Shown one piece after another: positions 9,057-17,232 of a DNA stretch of 23,736 nt (its first letter is position 1; every line of letters starts with the position of its first letter). The stretch comes from a bacterium (GTDB lineage: Bacteria; Bacteroidota; Ignavibacteria; Kapaibacteriales; UBA961): NCBI GenBank assembly GCA_022844575.1, contig JALHLL010000026.1, positions 1 through 23,736 on the forward strand, written 5' to 3'. Made by a program: the position numbers and the translations under genes. The notes below the pieces were generated by a model. That model had not been told where the DNA came from. It saw only the letters and a list, made by a program, of their open reading frames with translations, and ran no database searches.

Positions 9057-9479
9057 ATGCGTTCAATTACTTTAATTATTGCTGTGTTTGTTTTTTTCGG
9101 GTGTGGCGAGAAAAGTATTCATGATTATACAATGGGTGAAATACAAGCCGATAGTACCATTCGTAAGCGATGTCAGACAGAGTTACCCGAAAACGACAGA
9201 CTTTACTTAGGACTTCAATTTATGGCCATGGATTTTAATATGGATGAATGGAAGGATGTTACTCTCGGTGAAATTCTAAAGAAACGCGATGAGAAAAGGG
9301 TGAAAGCGATGCAATACACAATCAGACAAATGATAGATGACGAGAATATTTCTAAAGAGATTTCGGTAGTACTTTCACCGGCGGAAAGAGATACAATATA
9401 TACACGATCAGTCCGGTACGGCTATCGAGGTGATACTACAACTTTCTTCAATTTAACAGTAGAACAGGCACTGAAATAA
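9057..9479 (+). CDS. Small predicted lipoprotein, unknown function
   Basis: The 140-residue ORF starts at an ATG with a GAGG ribosome-binding site 8 nt upstream (9045-9048). The N-terminus is a short lipoprotein signal with lipobox VFFGC (acyl-Cys about residue 16). The mature part is charged and probably helical, with 'LGLQFMAMDFNMDEWKDVTL' in the middle and 'VVLSPAERDTIYTRSVRYGY' near the end. I recognise no domain. It stands alone behind a 118-bp gap after the CpoB-like gene and ends at a strong bidirectional terminator, so it is probably monocistronic or the last gene of that unit. Confidence 0.7.
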   Translation: MRSITLIIAVFVFFGCGEKSIHDYTMGEIQADSTIRKRCQTELPENDRLYLGLQFMAMDFNMDEWKDVTLGEILKKRDEKRVKAMQYTIRQMIDDENISKEISVVLSPAERDTIYTRSVRYGYRGDTTTFFNLTVEQALK

Positions 9480-9541
9480 TGTTGTAGGGAATTGCTACTT
9501 TTTGATATAGTACTATTAGAAGATTATACTCGCAAGCAAGT

Positions 9542-9577
9542 TTAAAAAAAAGCCCCTCATTTGAGGGGCCTTTTTTA
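9542..9577. terminator. Bidirectional intrinsic terminator
   Basis: A perfect 8-bp stem GCCCCTCA/TGAGGGGC (9552-9559 with 9562-9569) closes a 2-nt loop. It is flanked by a run of A on the left and six T on the right (9571-9576), so it can stop transcription in both directions. It separates the convergent lipoprotein and RsuA-like genes, and the stop codon of the latter (9575-9577) overlaps the T-tract. Confidence 0.9.
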
Positions 9578-11374
9578 TTGTTTTATAAACCAATGTCTGT
9601 AAAGCGATTGTACCCTTTTCTTAAAACTGGGATTCTCATTTTCATCATCAGAATCCGATTCGACTACTTTTTCAATTACAGGCATTGAAATTGGCTCCGA
9701 AAGCATCTTTTCTACATTTTGGGATGTCAATCGAGTCCACATACCTCTTTGTAATAAATCGCTTGTAATAGAACCGATGGAATAGCGTTCAATAGAAAGG
9801 GGCTCTATATTGTTTCTTTTCAGGAATGCCTTGATAATGGCAGGTTTGGTATTGGTAACCGCACAGAAAACCCATGAATGGCGTTTATAATCCTGAATAA
9901 AACTAAAAGTATTTCCTGAAATAGTTTCCGTACCAAATTTATCGGATAATTCTTGAATCTCTTCCTTTGTTAACGGCTTATTGATTTTAATACGATATTG
10001 TATCGGTATCGAAAGTACTTCCTCACTATCGGGATTCTTAAATCGTACATCGTTTGTTGCAAATACCAAACCGGATGTAGATTTTTCCAAACAACCGAAT
10101 GGGAAATAGAGCTTGTCTTTTACTCTGAATTGCCTGAATATCGAATTATCATCTTGTTCTTTTGAACCGGCTACATTTTTCTGTTTGTTTATTACCAAAT
10201 AGATGGATTGTTTTACATCGTTCAGATTGAAGCCGTCAATACGCACATCGTCCCTACGTAAATTAACACCTAAATTCGGATTTAACGATTCCTCTCCGTT
10301 TATAAATACTCTGCCGGAACGTACAATCTCTACGCAAATTCTCGGTGACGCAAAACCCATACCTCTCAGAACTTTTACAAGAGGAGTAAAACGAGGTCTG
10401 CGTGGTTGCGGTCTTTTCTCTCGATCTATTGGTTGCGGCTTATTGAATCTGTTACGATTATTATTAGGTCTCTGATTATTATTATTGTTAGGACGACGAT
10501 TCATTTGCCTATTATCGCGGCGTTCAAAATTGCCTTGTCCGTCCCCTCTGTTATTGTAATTATTTCTTGGATAATTCCCGCCGCCTTGGTTGTAGTTGCT
10601 ACCGCCTTGATTATTGTCACGATAATTATTTCTTGGATAATTCCCGCCGCCTTGGTTATTGTCGCGATAATTATTTCTTGGATAATTTCCGCCTCCTTGG
10701 CTATTGTCACGGTAATTATTTCTTGGATAACTGCCGCCTCCTTGGCTATTGTCACGGTAATTATTTCTTGGATAATTCCCGCCGCCTTGGTTGTAGTTGC
10801 TACCGCCTTGATTATTGTCACGATAATTATTTCTGTTGTAATTACCACCTTGGTTATAGTTACCAGCACCCTGATTATTGTCGCGGTAATTGTTTCTGTT
10901 GTAGTTACCACCCTGGTTGTAGTTCCCGCCACTCTGGTTATCGCGGTAATTATTTCTGTTGTAATTACCACCACCTTGGTTGTAGTTCCCACCACCTTGG
11001 TTGTAGTTCCCGCCACTTTGGTTATCGCGGTAATTGTTTCTGTTGTAATTGCCTCCGCCCCCGCTTTGGTTGTCACGGTAATTATTACGAGGAGTATAAT
11101 TATTCGGTCTGTTGCGGTTATCGGTACTACGGTTATCCGTATTACGATTATCCGTACCTCGATTATCGGTATATGGGCGATTATATTGACGATCGCGATT
11201 CTGGAAGTTACCGGAACGATTATCGGAATCTTGCCGATTAAAATTACTATCACTATTACCTATCCCGTCCGGCTGTGGCTCACGACGAGTACGTTTTTGA
11301 GAGGTATTCCCCCGGGCATCTTTATCCGATTCGGCTGAATCCATTCCGAACGGTATATCCTGTTCATTGCTCAT
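9575..11374 (-). CDS. RsuA/RluB-family pseudouridine synthase homologue with N/G/R-rich repeat domain, active site altered
   Basis: From ATG 11374 (a GTG at 11425 would add 17 residues) the protein has 599 residues. Residues about 15-325 are low-complexity, Asn/Gly/Arg/Tyr-rich, with nine copies of RNNYRDN. An S4 RNA-binding domain follows (about 327-386, 'VKVLRGMGFASPRICVEIVR', then 'GRVFINGE'). After it comes an RsuA-like fold: 'YLVINKQKNV', then 'PFGCLEKSTSGLVFATND', and the C-terminal 'ERYSIGS...RGMWTRLT'. In active family members the central motif is GRLDxxTSGL with a catalytic Asp; here it is GCLE, with Glu430 (codon 10085-10087) in that place. The basic NRQVRRM-type loop is also missing, replaced by 'TNTKPAIIKAFL'. 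The protein therefore probably binds rRNA or RNA without making pseudouridine. It lies downstream of accA on the same strand. Confidence 0.8.
   Translation of the reverse strand: MSNEQDIPFGMDSAESDKDARGNTSQKRTRREPQPDGIGNSDSNFNRQDSDNRSGNFQNRDRQYNRPYTDNRGTDNRNTDNRSTDNRNRPNNYTPRNNYRDNQSGGGGNYNRNNYRDNQSGGNYNQGGGNYNQGGGNYNRNNYRDNQSGGNYNQGGNYNRNNYRDNNQGAGNYNQGGNYNRNNYRDNNQGGSNYNQGGGNYPRNNYRDNSQGGGSYPRNNYRDNSQGGGNYPRNNYRDNNQGGGNYPRNNYRDNNQGGSNYNQGGGNYPRNNYNNRGDGQGNFERRDNRQMNRRPNNNNNQRPNNNRNRFNKPQPIDREKRPQPRRPRFTPLVKVLRGMGFASPRICVEIVRSGRVFINGEESLNPNLGVNLRRDDVRIDGFNLNDVKQSIYLVINKQKNVAGSKEQDDNSIFRQFRVKDKLYFPFGCLEKSTSGLVFATNDVRFKNPDSEEVLSIPIQYRIKINKPLTKEEIQELSDKFGTETISGNTFSFIQDYKRHSWVFCAVTNTKPAIIKAFLKRNNIEPLSIERYSIGSITSDLLQRGMWTRLTSQNVEKMLSEPISMPVIEKVVESDSDDENENPSFKKRVQSLYRHWFIKQ
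10556..11089 (-). repeat. Tandem in-frame repeats coding for RNNYRDN units
   Basis: About 530 bp of imperfect direct repeats of roughly 36-75 nt, all multiples of three. The simplest unit encodes a 15-residue cycle, RNNYRDNNQGGGNYP; longer units insert NYNQGG blocks. The core heptad RNNYRDN recurs nine times and a tenth is degenerate. The units are close to identical at DNA level (for example around 10621-10770), which points to recent expansion by slippage or recombination. Long spurious ORFs in other frames are caused by this repeat. Confidence 0.9.
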
Positions 11375-11471
11375 AAGCGCAAAAAAATGTGTGAAGGTTC
11401 GGTCAAGGGTTTGGCGAACAATCACAAGAAAAGTGAATAAAATAAACTTTCATAATAATTACAGCGAAGAA

Positions 11472-12425
11472 TTATTCAGACCAAACACCCATGGAGTAGA
11501 ATTTTTTTCTTCTAGCCGATAACATCTCTTCAACATCTAATTGTTGAAGCGTTTGTATTTCCTCTGTTAAAACCCCGCGAAGTGTGCCGTACATAATCTG
11601 TGGAGAGCGATGAGCTCCCCCTATCGGCTCTTTAACTATTCTATCAATAACATTATACTGTAATAAGTCCGGTGCCGTTAATCGTAATGCTTCGGCAGCT
11701 TGTTCCTTATAATCCCAGCTTCGCCACAAGATACTCGAACAACTTTCGGGTGCTATTACCGAATACCAAGAATTTTCAAGCATTAAAATCCGATCGCCTA
11801 CCCCTATTCCTAAAGCACCCCCTGAGGCACCTTCACCTATTACTACCACTACAATGGGTACTTTTAATTTAGACATGACTAATAGGTTTTCCGCTATTGC
11901 TTGTGCCTGCCCCCTATCTTCGGCTTCAATACCCGGATACGCTCCGGGCGTATCAAGTAAACATATTACAGGTTTGTTAAATTTTTCCGCCAATCTCAGA
12001 ATACGTAGTGCTTTACGATACCCTTCAGGATTTGGCATTCCGAAATTACGATAAATATTGGACTTAGTATCACGTCCTTTCTGATGACCGATAACAGCAA
12101 CACTTTTACCGTTCAATGAAGCAAAGCCGGATACTATTGCCGGATCATCTCCAAAAGCCCTATCACCATGAATTTCTATAAAGTCAGTAAACGTATTTTG
12201 GAAGTAATCTAAAGTATAAGGACGATCGGGATGGCGTGCAACCTGCACTCTTTGCCATCGAGTAAGATTCGTATAAATGTCCGATCGTAACTCTTCTACT
12301 TTAGCTTCAAGTTCTGTAATCTGTTCGCCAAGGTCAATCGTTTTGGAAATCTCGCGCATCTCGGCGATTTTGAGTTCCAAATCAGTTATCGGTTTTTCAA
12401 AGTCTAATATGTATTTATTTGCCAC
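11472..12425 (-). CDS. accA: Acetyl-CoA carboxylase carboxyltransferase subunit alpha
   Basis: 317 residues, the normal length for bacterial AccA. With AccD, AccA forms the carboxyltransferase that moves CO2 from biotin-BCCP to acetyl-CoA to make malonyl-CoA, the first committed step of fatty acid synthesis, in the cytoplasm. Visible hallmarks are the N-terminal helical region, 'RHPDRPYTLDYF', 'EIHGDRAFGDDPAIVSGFA', 'GRDTKSNIYRNFGMPNPEGY', 'LLDTPGAYPGIEAEDRGQ', and the Gly-rich oxyanion/acyl-CoA region 'GEGASGGALGIGVGD' followed by 'YSVIAPESCSSILW'. Its first 11 bp overlap the end of the upstream glycosyltransferase gene, so expression is coupled. No accD is in the window. Confidence 0.97.
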   Translation of the reverse strand: MANKYILDFEKPITDLELKIAEMREISKTIDLGEQITELEAKVEELRSDIYTNLTRWQRVQVARHPDRPYTLDYFQNTFTDFIEIHGDRAFGDDPAIVSGFASLNGKSVAVIGHQKGRDTKSNIYRNFGMPNPEGYRKALRILRLAEKFNKPVICLLDTPGAYPGIEAEDRGQAQAIAENLLVMSKLKVPIVVVVIGEGASGGALGIGVGDRILMLENSWYSVIAPESCSSILWRSWDYKEQAAEALRLTAPDLLQYNVIDRIVKEPIGGAHRSPQIMYGTLRGVLTEEIQTLQQLDVEEMLSARRKKFYSMGVWSE

Positions 12426-14388
12426 GTTTTCGTCGGAAGAAATATCTTAGTAAAATTTCCAAATCAAGGGAAAGCGAATAGTTCCGTATATAATAGTCGT
12501 TTAAATTTTCAAGAGCGTGATTCGATAACAATTGAGGTCGACTAAGATGCGCTAAACCGGCTATGCCGATTCTGATAAACGGCGGATCATTGCTTTTTGT
12601 CGAATAGATCCCTACCAAACTTTTCTTTCCCCTGACTACATCCCACAACTTATGGAGAGCACTTTTTTTGTTTATTGCGAACAAAAATACAATAGGAGAA
12701 CCAAGTGTCAAAAGAAAAATGCTAAAAACAAGGTCAAAAAGGCGTTTTAGTACCCGATTTCGCAATAAACTTGCCTTAAAGACAGGTACAGTCGGTTCCA
12801 TACCTGAAACACTATTCACAATTCGTGCAGTGATAATATCATCATAATCATCCGCAGCATGAAGACGTATATTCATAACGGAGAGTTGTATGGCAAGCTG
12901 CATTATTGTTGTTTTATCAATGGCATTATCGGTAACTATTATTTCGTTAAGGGCATTATCTTCAATAATTTTTTTCACATAATCAACTTCACCAAGTATC
13001 GGAATGCCCTCGTATATGCCATTATCGTATTGACCAACGGTAATAATGCCTACTATATGCGCCCTTTGTGATTCCGTGCCGAGTAATGCTTCTATTATTC
13101 TTACCGCATGCTGTCCATGACCTATGATTCCAATACGTTTTTCAGATTCAGCACCACGTACTTTATCATACACAGCTACAATGCTTCTTCCAAATGTGGA
13201 GAGTATTACTCCGATGGCAATGGTCAATAACAGAACGCCTCGGCTAAAGGCATATTCATTAAAAAAATAGGTGAGAGATGATAGTACAAAGAAGGAAATT
13301 GCATAACCGAGTATCGTTTTGCGTATGTATGATTTTCCTTCAAAGTATGCACCGGAAAAAAACTGGCTAAGGCAAAGTACTATAGTCAGAACAATAAATA
13401 CCAATGGATATGCCTGTTCAGGGAAGCCCAACATACTGTTAAAACGGTATGGAGTGGCAAATAATAAAGCACTATTTATAGAAAGTGCATCCCAAAATAT
13501 AGCTCCGAATGTGCGTTCATAGCGTACTATATTGGCTAATAGCTCTCTTGTTTTTATACCAAAACGTAGCAAAAACAAAAAGGTGTGAGATTTGCCGAAA
13601 TGCTTTTTCGCAAATATCTCCATTGCATCATAGAAAACTCTAATCTCATTAAGCGAACTGCGTTTTGTGCTTTTACCCTTATAGTGTATGATGGTGGTCT
13701 CGTGGAAATAACCCGTTTTCCATTCCATGCCATTTGCGCGATAACATAGGTCAATATCTTCACCATACATATGAAATTCGGGATCGAAGCCCTGTAGCTG
13801 CTGCAAAACTTCATTACGGCAGAACATAAAACAACCGCTGATTGCATCTACATAATATGAATCATCCGCGCTACGAAACGATTGGCTATACTGAGCAAAG
13901 AGTGACGACTTCGGGAAAAGTTTTTCCAGATAGAATAATTTACACAAAGAAGCCCATGGTGTCGGAAAGCCCCTTCTGCAGGATGCTTGAAATGTACCGT
14001 CCTCATTCAAAACCTTGCATCCGGCTATACCGATCTTAGGTTGTTTTTCCATGTAAGACATCATGGCTTTTAATGTGTTTTCCGATAGAAGTGTATCGGG
14101 ATTGAGCAGAAGAATATACTGCCCTTTGGCTTTTTGAATGGCTACATTATTTGCTTTGCCGAAACCGATATTATGTTCTAAAGGTATGAATGTTACTGAT
14201 GGAAAATGCTTAGGTAATAATACCATAGAGCCGTCGGTTGAATTATTATCAACCACAAAAGTCTCGATGACAATATCCCCCGAAGCTGCCTCAATACTTT
14301 TAAGGCATTGATAGAGGAAGTCCTTTACATTGTAGTTTACAATAACTATGGATATATCCGGCTGCGTATTTTTGCCATCACTTTTCAC
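12415..14388 (-). CDS. GT2 glycosyltransferase fused to a degenerate polyprenyl-phosphate sugar transferase
   Basis: 657 residues from a GTG start (14386-14388). Residues about 12-270 are a rhamnosyltransferase-like family 2 glycosyltransferase: 'ISIVIVNYNVKDFL', 'VVDNNSTDGS', 'LLLNPDTLL' (acidic metal motif at 97-98), 'YGEDIDLCYR'. Membrane segments follow at about 324-345, 357-375 and 383-400. Next is a Rossmann-like CoA-binding module (about 416-540, 'KRIGIIGHGQHAVRIIEALL') as in WbaP/CpsE phosphoglycosyltransferases. Then come 'LKRLFDLVFSIFLLTLGSPI' (547-566) and 'LWDVVRGKKSLVGI', the start and a late motif of a bacterial sugar transferase domain. The catalytic stretch that should lie between them, with the Asp-Glu dyad, is absent. 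The end keeps the family's 'YYIRNYSLSLDLEILLR'. Only the GT2 half is likely active. The gene overlaps accA. Confidence 0.8.
   Translation of the reverse strand: MKSDGKNTQPDISIVIVNYNVKDFLYQCLKSIEAASGDIVIETFVVDNNSTDGSMVLLPKHFPSVTFIPLEHNIGFGKANNVAIQKAKGQYILLLNPDTLLSENTLKAMMSYMEKQPKIGIAGCKVLNEDGTFQASCRRGFPTPWASLCKLFYLEKLFPKSSLFAQYSQSFRSADDSYYVDAISGCFMFCRNEVLQQLQGFDPEFHMYGEDIDLCYRANGMEWKTGYFHETTIIHYKGKSTKRSSLNEIRVFYDAMEIFAKKHFGKSHTFLFLLRFGIKTRELLANIVRYERTFGAIFWDALSINSALLFATPYRFNSMLGFPEQAYPLVFIVLTIVLCLSQFFSGAYFEGKSYIRKTILGYAISFFVLSSLTYFFNEYAFSRGVLLLTIAIGVILSTFGRSIVAVYDKVRGAESEKRIGIIGHGQHAVRIIEALLGTESQRAHIVGIITVGQYDNGIYEGIPILGEVDYVKKIIEDNALNEIIVTDNAIDKTTIMQLAIQLSVMNIRLHAADDYDDIITARIVNSVSGMEPTVPVFKASLLRNRVLKRLFDLVFSIFLLTLGSPIVFLFAINKKSALHKLWDVVRGKKSLVGIYSTKSNDPPFIRIGIAGLAHLSRPQLLSNHALENLNDYYIRNYSLSLDLEILLRYFFRRKRGK
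14367..14374 (+). promoter_or_regulatory. Candidate -7 promoter box (TATTTTTG) for the HAD-cmk-ispH operon
   Basis: An exact TATTTTTG on the plus strand lies 33 nt before the HAD start codon at 14408, inside the 5' end of the divergent glycosyltransferase gene. The intergenic gap is only 19 bp, so the promoter has to be embedded. No clear -33 TTG is present. Confidence 0.35.
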
Positions 14389-14407
14389 AAAAGACTCTTA
14401 TCTCCAC

Positions 14408-15196
14408 ATGATTTCCAATGATTCAAAATTACTATCACAAGAACAAAATAGACTCAAACCAAGTATAAATACGAACAATCAACAAAAAATTGTCTTACTC
14501 TTCGATATTGACTCAACTTTGGTTTCGCTCATGCCCGGATTGAACCATCAGGTATTTGCAGATTCCTTTGCCGGTGTATTCGGAATAAGACCGAATGCCA
14601 AACAAATGGGAAACTTTGCAGGTAAAACCGATAGGCAGATTATAGCGGAAGTCGGTAAAAACTTGGGATTGAACGATGATACGGTAAAACGTAAAACGGA
14701 TGATGTTATTATTGAGCTGACAAGGCATTCCGCCGATCTGTTTTCAGAAAATTCGATTGAAGTATTACCCGGCGTGCATGAACTTCTTAAACACCTTGCC
14801 GATGATATGCGTATCGGTTTGGGTTTGGTAACGGGCAATAACCGAACTTGTGCTTCCTTAAAACTAAAACCGCACGGACTACATGATTACTTCACATTCG
14901 GTGCTTACGGATGCGAGAGTGAGGATAGAAAAGATTTGCCATTACTTGCATTACAAAGGGCAAGTGATTTATACCCTAAACATGACTTTGTGCCGGAAGC
15001 AACCATTATAATAGGTGATTCGCATGGTGATATACGTTGCGCGCTTGCCAATAATATGTTATGTATAGGTGTAGCAACAGGACATTGCTCTTCGGAAGAA
15101 TTGCTTTCGGGCGGGGCGCATTTCGTAGTTGAAAATCTTTCTGAAAAAAATACGTTGATGAGATTTATTGATATGGTAGCGGAGAAGAATATTTGA
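14408..15196 (+). CDS. HAD-superfamily phosphatase, phosphoglycolate-phosphatase-like
   Basis: Starting at ATG 14408 gives 262 residues and avoids overlap with the divergent gene; an ATG at 14348 would add 20. HAD motif I is 'FDIDSTL' (nucleophile Asp33, acid/base Asp35). The cap region follows ('FAGKTDRQIIAEVGKNLGL'). Motif II is 'GLVTGNN' (Thr142), motif III lies in 'EDRKDLP' (Lys175), and motif IV is 'IIGDSHGDIRCA' (Asp204, Asp208). All catalytic residues are present, so it should be an active Mg-dependent phosphatase of the PGP/Gph type. The true substrate is uncertain. The stop overlaps the start of cmk (TGATG at 15194-15198), linking it to nucleotide and isoprenoid housekeeping genes. 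Confidence 0.85.
   Translation: MISNDSKLLSQEQNRLKPSINTNNQQKIVLLFDIDSTLVSLMPGLNHQVFADSFAGVFGIRPNAKQMGNFAGKTDRQIIAEVGKNLGLNDDTVKRKTDDVIIELTRHSADLFSENSIEVLPGVHELLKHLADDMRIGLGLVTGNNRTCASLKLKPHGLHDYFTFGAYGCESEDRKDLPLLALQRASDLYPKHDFVPEATIIIGDSHGDIRCALANNMLCIGVATGHCSSEELLSGGAHFVVENLSEKNTLMRFIDMVAEKNI
14424..14431 (-). promoter_or_regulatory. Candidate -7 promoter box (TAATTTTG) for the GT2-fusion/accA operon
   Basis: On the minus strand the octamer fits TAnnTTTG exactly and lies 35 nt before the GTG at 14388, within the first codons of the HAD gene. A TTTG (plus-strand 14455-14458) lies 23 nt upstream of it, slightly long for a -33 element. It forms an overlapping divergent promoter pair with the box at 14367-14374. 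Confidence 0.3.
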
Positions 15197-15885
15197 TGAC
15201 AGAACGAGACAAAATTGTTATTGCTATTGACGGACCCGCCGGCTCCGGCAAATCAACAACAGCAAGGCGTGTTGCCGATTATTTCGGCTATGTATATGTT
15301 GATACGGGGGCAATGTACAGAGCAGTAACCTTACATGCTTTAAAAAACGGCATTCTGCCAAATGACAAACGAATGGATACTTTCTTAGAATCCGTTTCCA
15401 TTAGTTTATCGCGCGACGAAGAGGGCGTACAGCATACCTACGTTAATAATAATGATGTTTCGGATTTGATACGTATGCCGAATATATCCGACAATGTGAG
15501 CCATTATAGCAGTATTGCATCCATAAGAGCCAAAATGGTTCAATTACAAAGAACATTGGGTGAGCAGGGCGGTATTGTAATGGATGGGCGTGATATCGGT
15601 ACGGTTGTATTCCCTGATGCCGAATTGAAGATATATCTTGTCGCTTCTATAGATGAAAGAGTAAAAAGGCGTGTCGCGGAGCTCATGACAAAAGGCGGGA
15701 AATTTTTTGTTGATGATATTAGGCGTAATATAAACGAACGTGATGAGCTTGACTCTGCAAGAGCACATTCGCCTTTAAGAAAAGCCGATGATGCCATTGA
15801 AATAGATACATCCGTAATGACAATAGAAGAACAAACGGAGAAGATAATCGTCCTTGCCGAGAATATTATCTCTGGAAGAAAGTAA
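15196..15885 (+). CDS. cmk: Cytidylate kinase
   Basis: 229 residues from ATG 15196, chosen over an in-frame TTG at 15193. The enzyme phosphorylates CMP and dCMP with ATP, in the cytoplasm. The sequence shows the P-loop 'IDGPAGSGKST' (11-21), 'DTGAMYRAVTLHAL' (nucleotide binding), 'MDGRDIGTVVFPDAELKIYL' (the CMP-kinase signature), and the C-terminal 'RDELDSARAHSPLRKADDAI' with 'IDTS'. Length and motif order are normal. It sits between the HAD phosphatase (one-base overlap) and ispH (6 nt apart), so it belongs to one operon. Confidence 0.97.
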   Translation: MTERDKIVIAIDGPAGSGKSTTARRVADYFGYVYVDTGAMYRAVTLHALKNGILPNDKRMDTFLESVSISLSRDEEGVQHTYVNNNDVSDLIRMPNISDNVSHYSSIASIRAKMVQLQRTLGEQGGIVMDGRDIGTVVFPDAELKIYLVASIDERVKRRVAELMTKGGKFFVDDIRRNINERDELDSARAHSPLRKADDAIEIDTSVMTIEEQTEKIIVLAENIISGRK

Positions 15886-15891
15886 AACACC

Positions 15892-16773
15892 ATGAATGTT
15901 ACGATAGATAAATTTTCGGGTTTTTGTTGGGGAGTGGTTCGCACGGTGCAAATTGCCGAAGAATCATTGCAAGAGTACGAAAAAGTATATGTGCTTGGGC
16001 ATATAATCCATAATCCGAAAGAAATAGAGCGATTGGAACAAAAGGGACTTAAAACAATAACGGTGGATGACTTTGAAACGATTGCCGGAACGGGGGCAAA
16101 AGTTTTGGTACGCGCACATGGCGAACCGCCTGAAACATATAGAAAGGCATTTGAATTAGGTATTGAGATTATAGACGCTACATGCCCCGTAGTAACGAAA
16201 TTGCAGGAGCGTGTACGGAAATTCTACGATCAGGGGTACCAGGTGATAGTATTCGGCAAAAAAGACCATGCGGAAGTACTTGGGGTGAGAGGTGTATGTA
16301 ATGATGAATGTATAGTGGTGAAAAATGTGGAACAAGCATTAAGTTATGTTGACTTTTCGCGCAAATCGGTGCTTTTTTCGCAGACAACAATGGATAGACC
16401 TACGTTTCTCGAAATAAAAGATGCACTAAAATCAAGAATCAATGAATTAATTATTGATTCGATGGAAAATATTGCGGTGGAATTTCATGCAAAAGATACA
16501 ATTTGCGGACAAGTTTCGGGCAGGGAATCGCAATTACAGAAATTTGCAGCCGAAAATGACATAATTGTATTTGTTGCGGGAAGAGCATCAAGTAATGGTA
16601 AAGTACTATACGATGTATGCAGGGGAGTGAATGAAAGAACATACTTTATTGAAAATACCGACGAAATGAAAAAAGAATGGTTTGACGATGTACAATCTGT
16701 CGGAATAACCGGAGCAACAAGTACACCTCATTGGTACATGAACCATGTGCAGAAGTTGATTGAGGAAATGTAA
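15892..16773 (+). CDS. ispH: 4-hydroxy-3-methylbut-2-enyl diphosphate reductase
   Basis: 293 residues. IspH (LytB) is the [4Fe-4S] enzyme that reduces HMBPP to IPP and DMAPP, the last step of the methylerythritol phosphate isoprenoid pathway. The three cluster cysteines are Cys12 (GFCWGV), Cys98 (DATCPVV) and Cys205 (DTICGQVS). Substrate-binding motifs are 'GHIIHNP' (36-42), 'RAHGEPPE' (74-81), 'SQTTMDR' and the C-terminal 'GATSTPHW'. The catalytic Glu is Glu128 in 'KDHAEVLG'. All key residues are present, so the enzyme should be active. It is third in the HAD-cmk-ispH operon; cmk and ispH neighbour each other in many bacteria. Confidence 0.96.
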   Translation: MNVTIDKFSGFCWGVVRTVQIAEESLQEYEKVYVLGHIIHNPKEIERLEQKGLKTITVDDFETIAGTGAKVLVRAHGEPPETYRKAFELGIEIIDATCPVVTKLQERVRKFYDQGYQVIVFGKKDHAEVLGVRGVCNDECIVVKNVEQALSYVDFSRKSVLFSQTTMDRPTFLEIKDALKSRINELIIDSMENIAVEFHAKDTICGQVSGRESQLQKFAAENDIIVFVAGRASSNGKVLYDVCRGVNERTYFIENTDEMKKEWFDDVQSVGITGATSTPHWYMNHVQKLIEEM

Positions 16774-16859
16774 GATTTTTTTAGTAAGTTAAGTACGTTA
16801 CATGTGATAGGAAACAAAACGGTGGAAAGAAATAAACCGAACACAAATACCGTACTACT

Positions 16860-17204
16860 ATGATTAGTTTTGACTTTGTTCGAGAATTTGCCCTTAGTTT
16901 GCCCGAATCAATCGAATTGCCGCACTTTGAAAAAACATCATTCAGAGTAAAAAAGAAAATATTTGCCACCTACAGTGAGAAGGACGATATACTATGCGTA
17001 TTGCTTTCGCCGGAAGACCAGCATGTTTTTTGTTCTATTGATAAGATTTCCATATATCCTGTTCCGAATAAATGGGGACTTAAAGGTGCTACCTTTATAC
17101 GATTGAGTAGCGTGCAGAAAGAAATACTGATGGATGCACTCATAACCTCATACTGTAACATTGCACCGAAAAAATTGGCTTTAACTGTGAGACCCGAAAA
17201 TTAA
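16860..17204 (+). CDS. MmcQ/YjbR family protein
   Basis: 114 residues with the CyaY/YjbR-like fold signature: 'FVREFALSLPESIELPHFEK' at the start, 'SFRVKKKIFATYSEKDDILC' in the middle, and 'YPVPNKWGLKGATFIRLS' before the C-terminal helix. This family is annotated as MmcQ/YjbR and is thought to bind DNA, but no molecular function is proven. It is complete and of usual length. It sits 86 bp after ispH, with no obvious terminator between, and 28 bp before the hypothetical membrane gene. Confidence 0.85.
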   Translation: MISFDFVREFALSLPESIELPHFEKTSFRVKKKIFATYSEKDDILCVLLSPEDQHVFCSIDKISIYPVPNKWGLKGATFIRLSSVQKEILMDALITSYCNIAPKKLALTVRPEN

Positions 17205-17232
17205 ACCCATATAATGGAAAAGGAACATTCTC

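Noticed and set aside
10556..11089. Repeat block as a CRISPR array
   Set aside because: Repeats are in frame, contiguous and encode protein; there are no unique spacers and no cas genes.
10406..11338. Long ORFs in other frames over the repeat region (10406-11338 plus, 10501-11253 minus, 10567-11241 plus)
   Set aside because: They are Ile/Thr/Val- or Tyr/Cys-rich products caused by the periodic repeat in the RsuA-like gene, not independent proteins.
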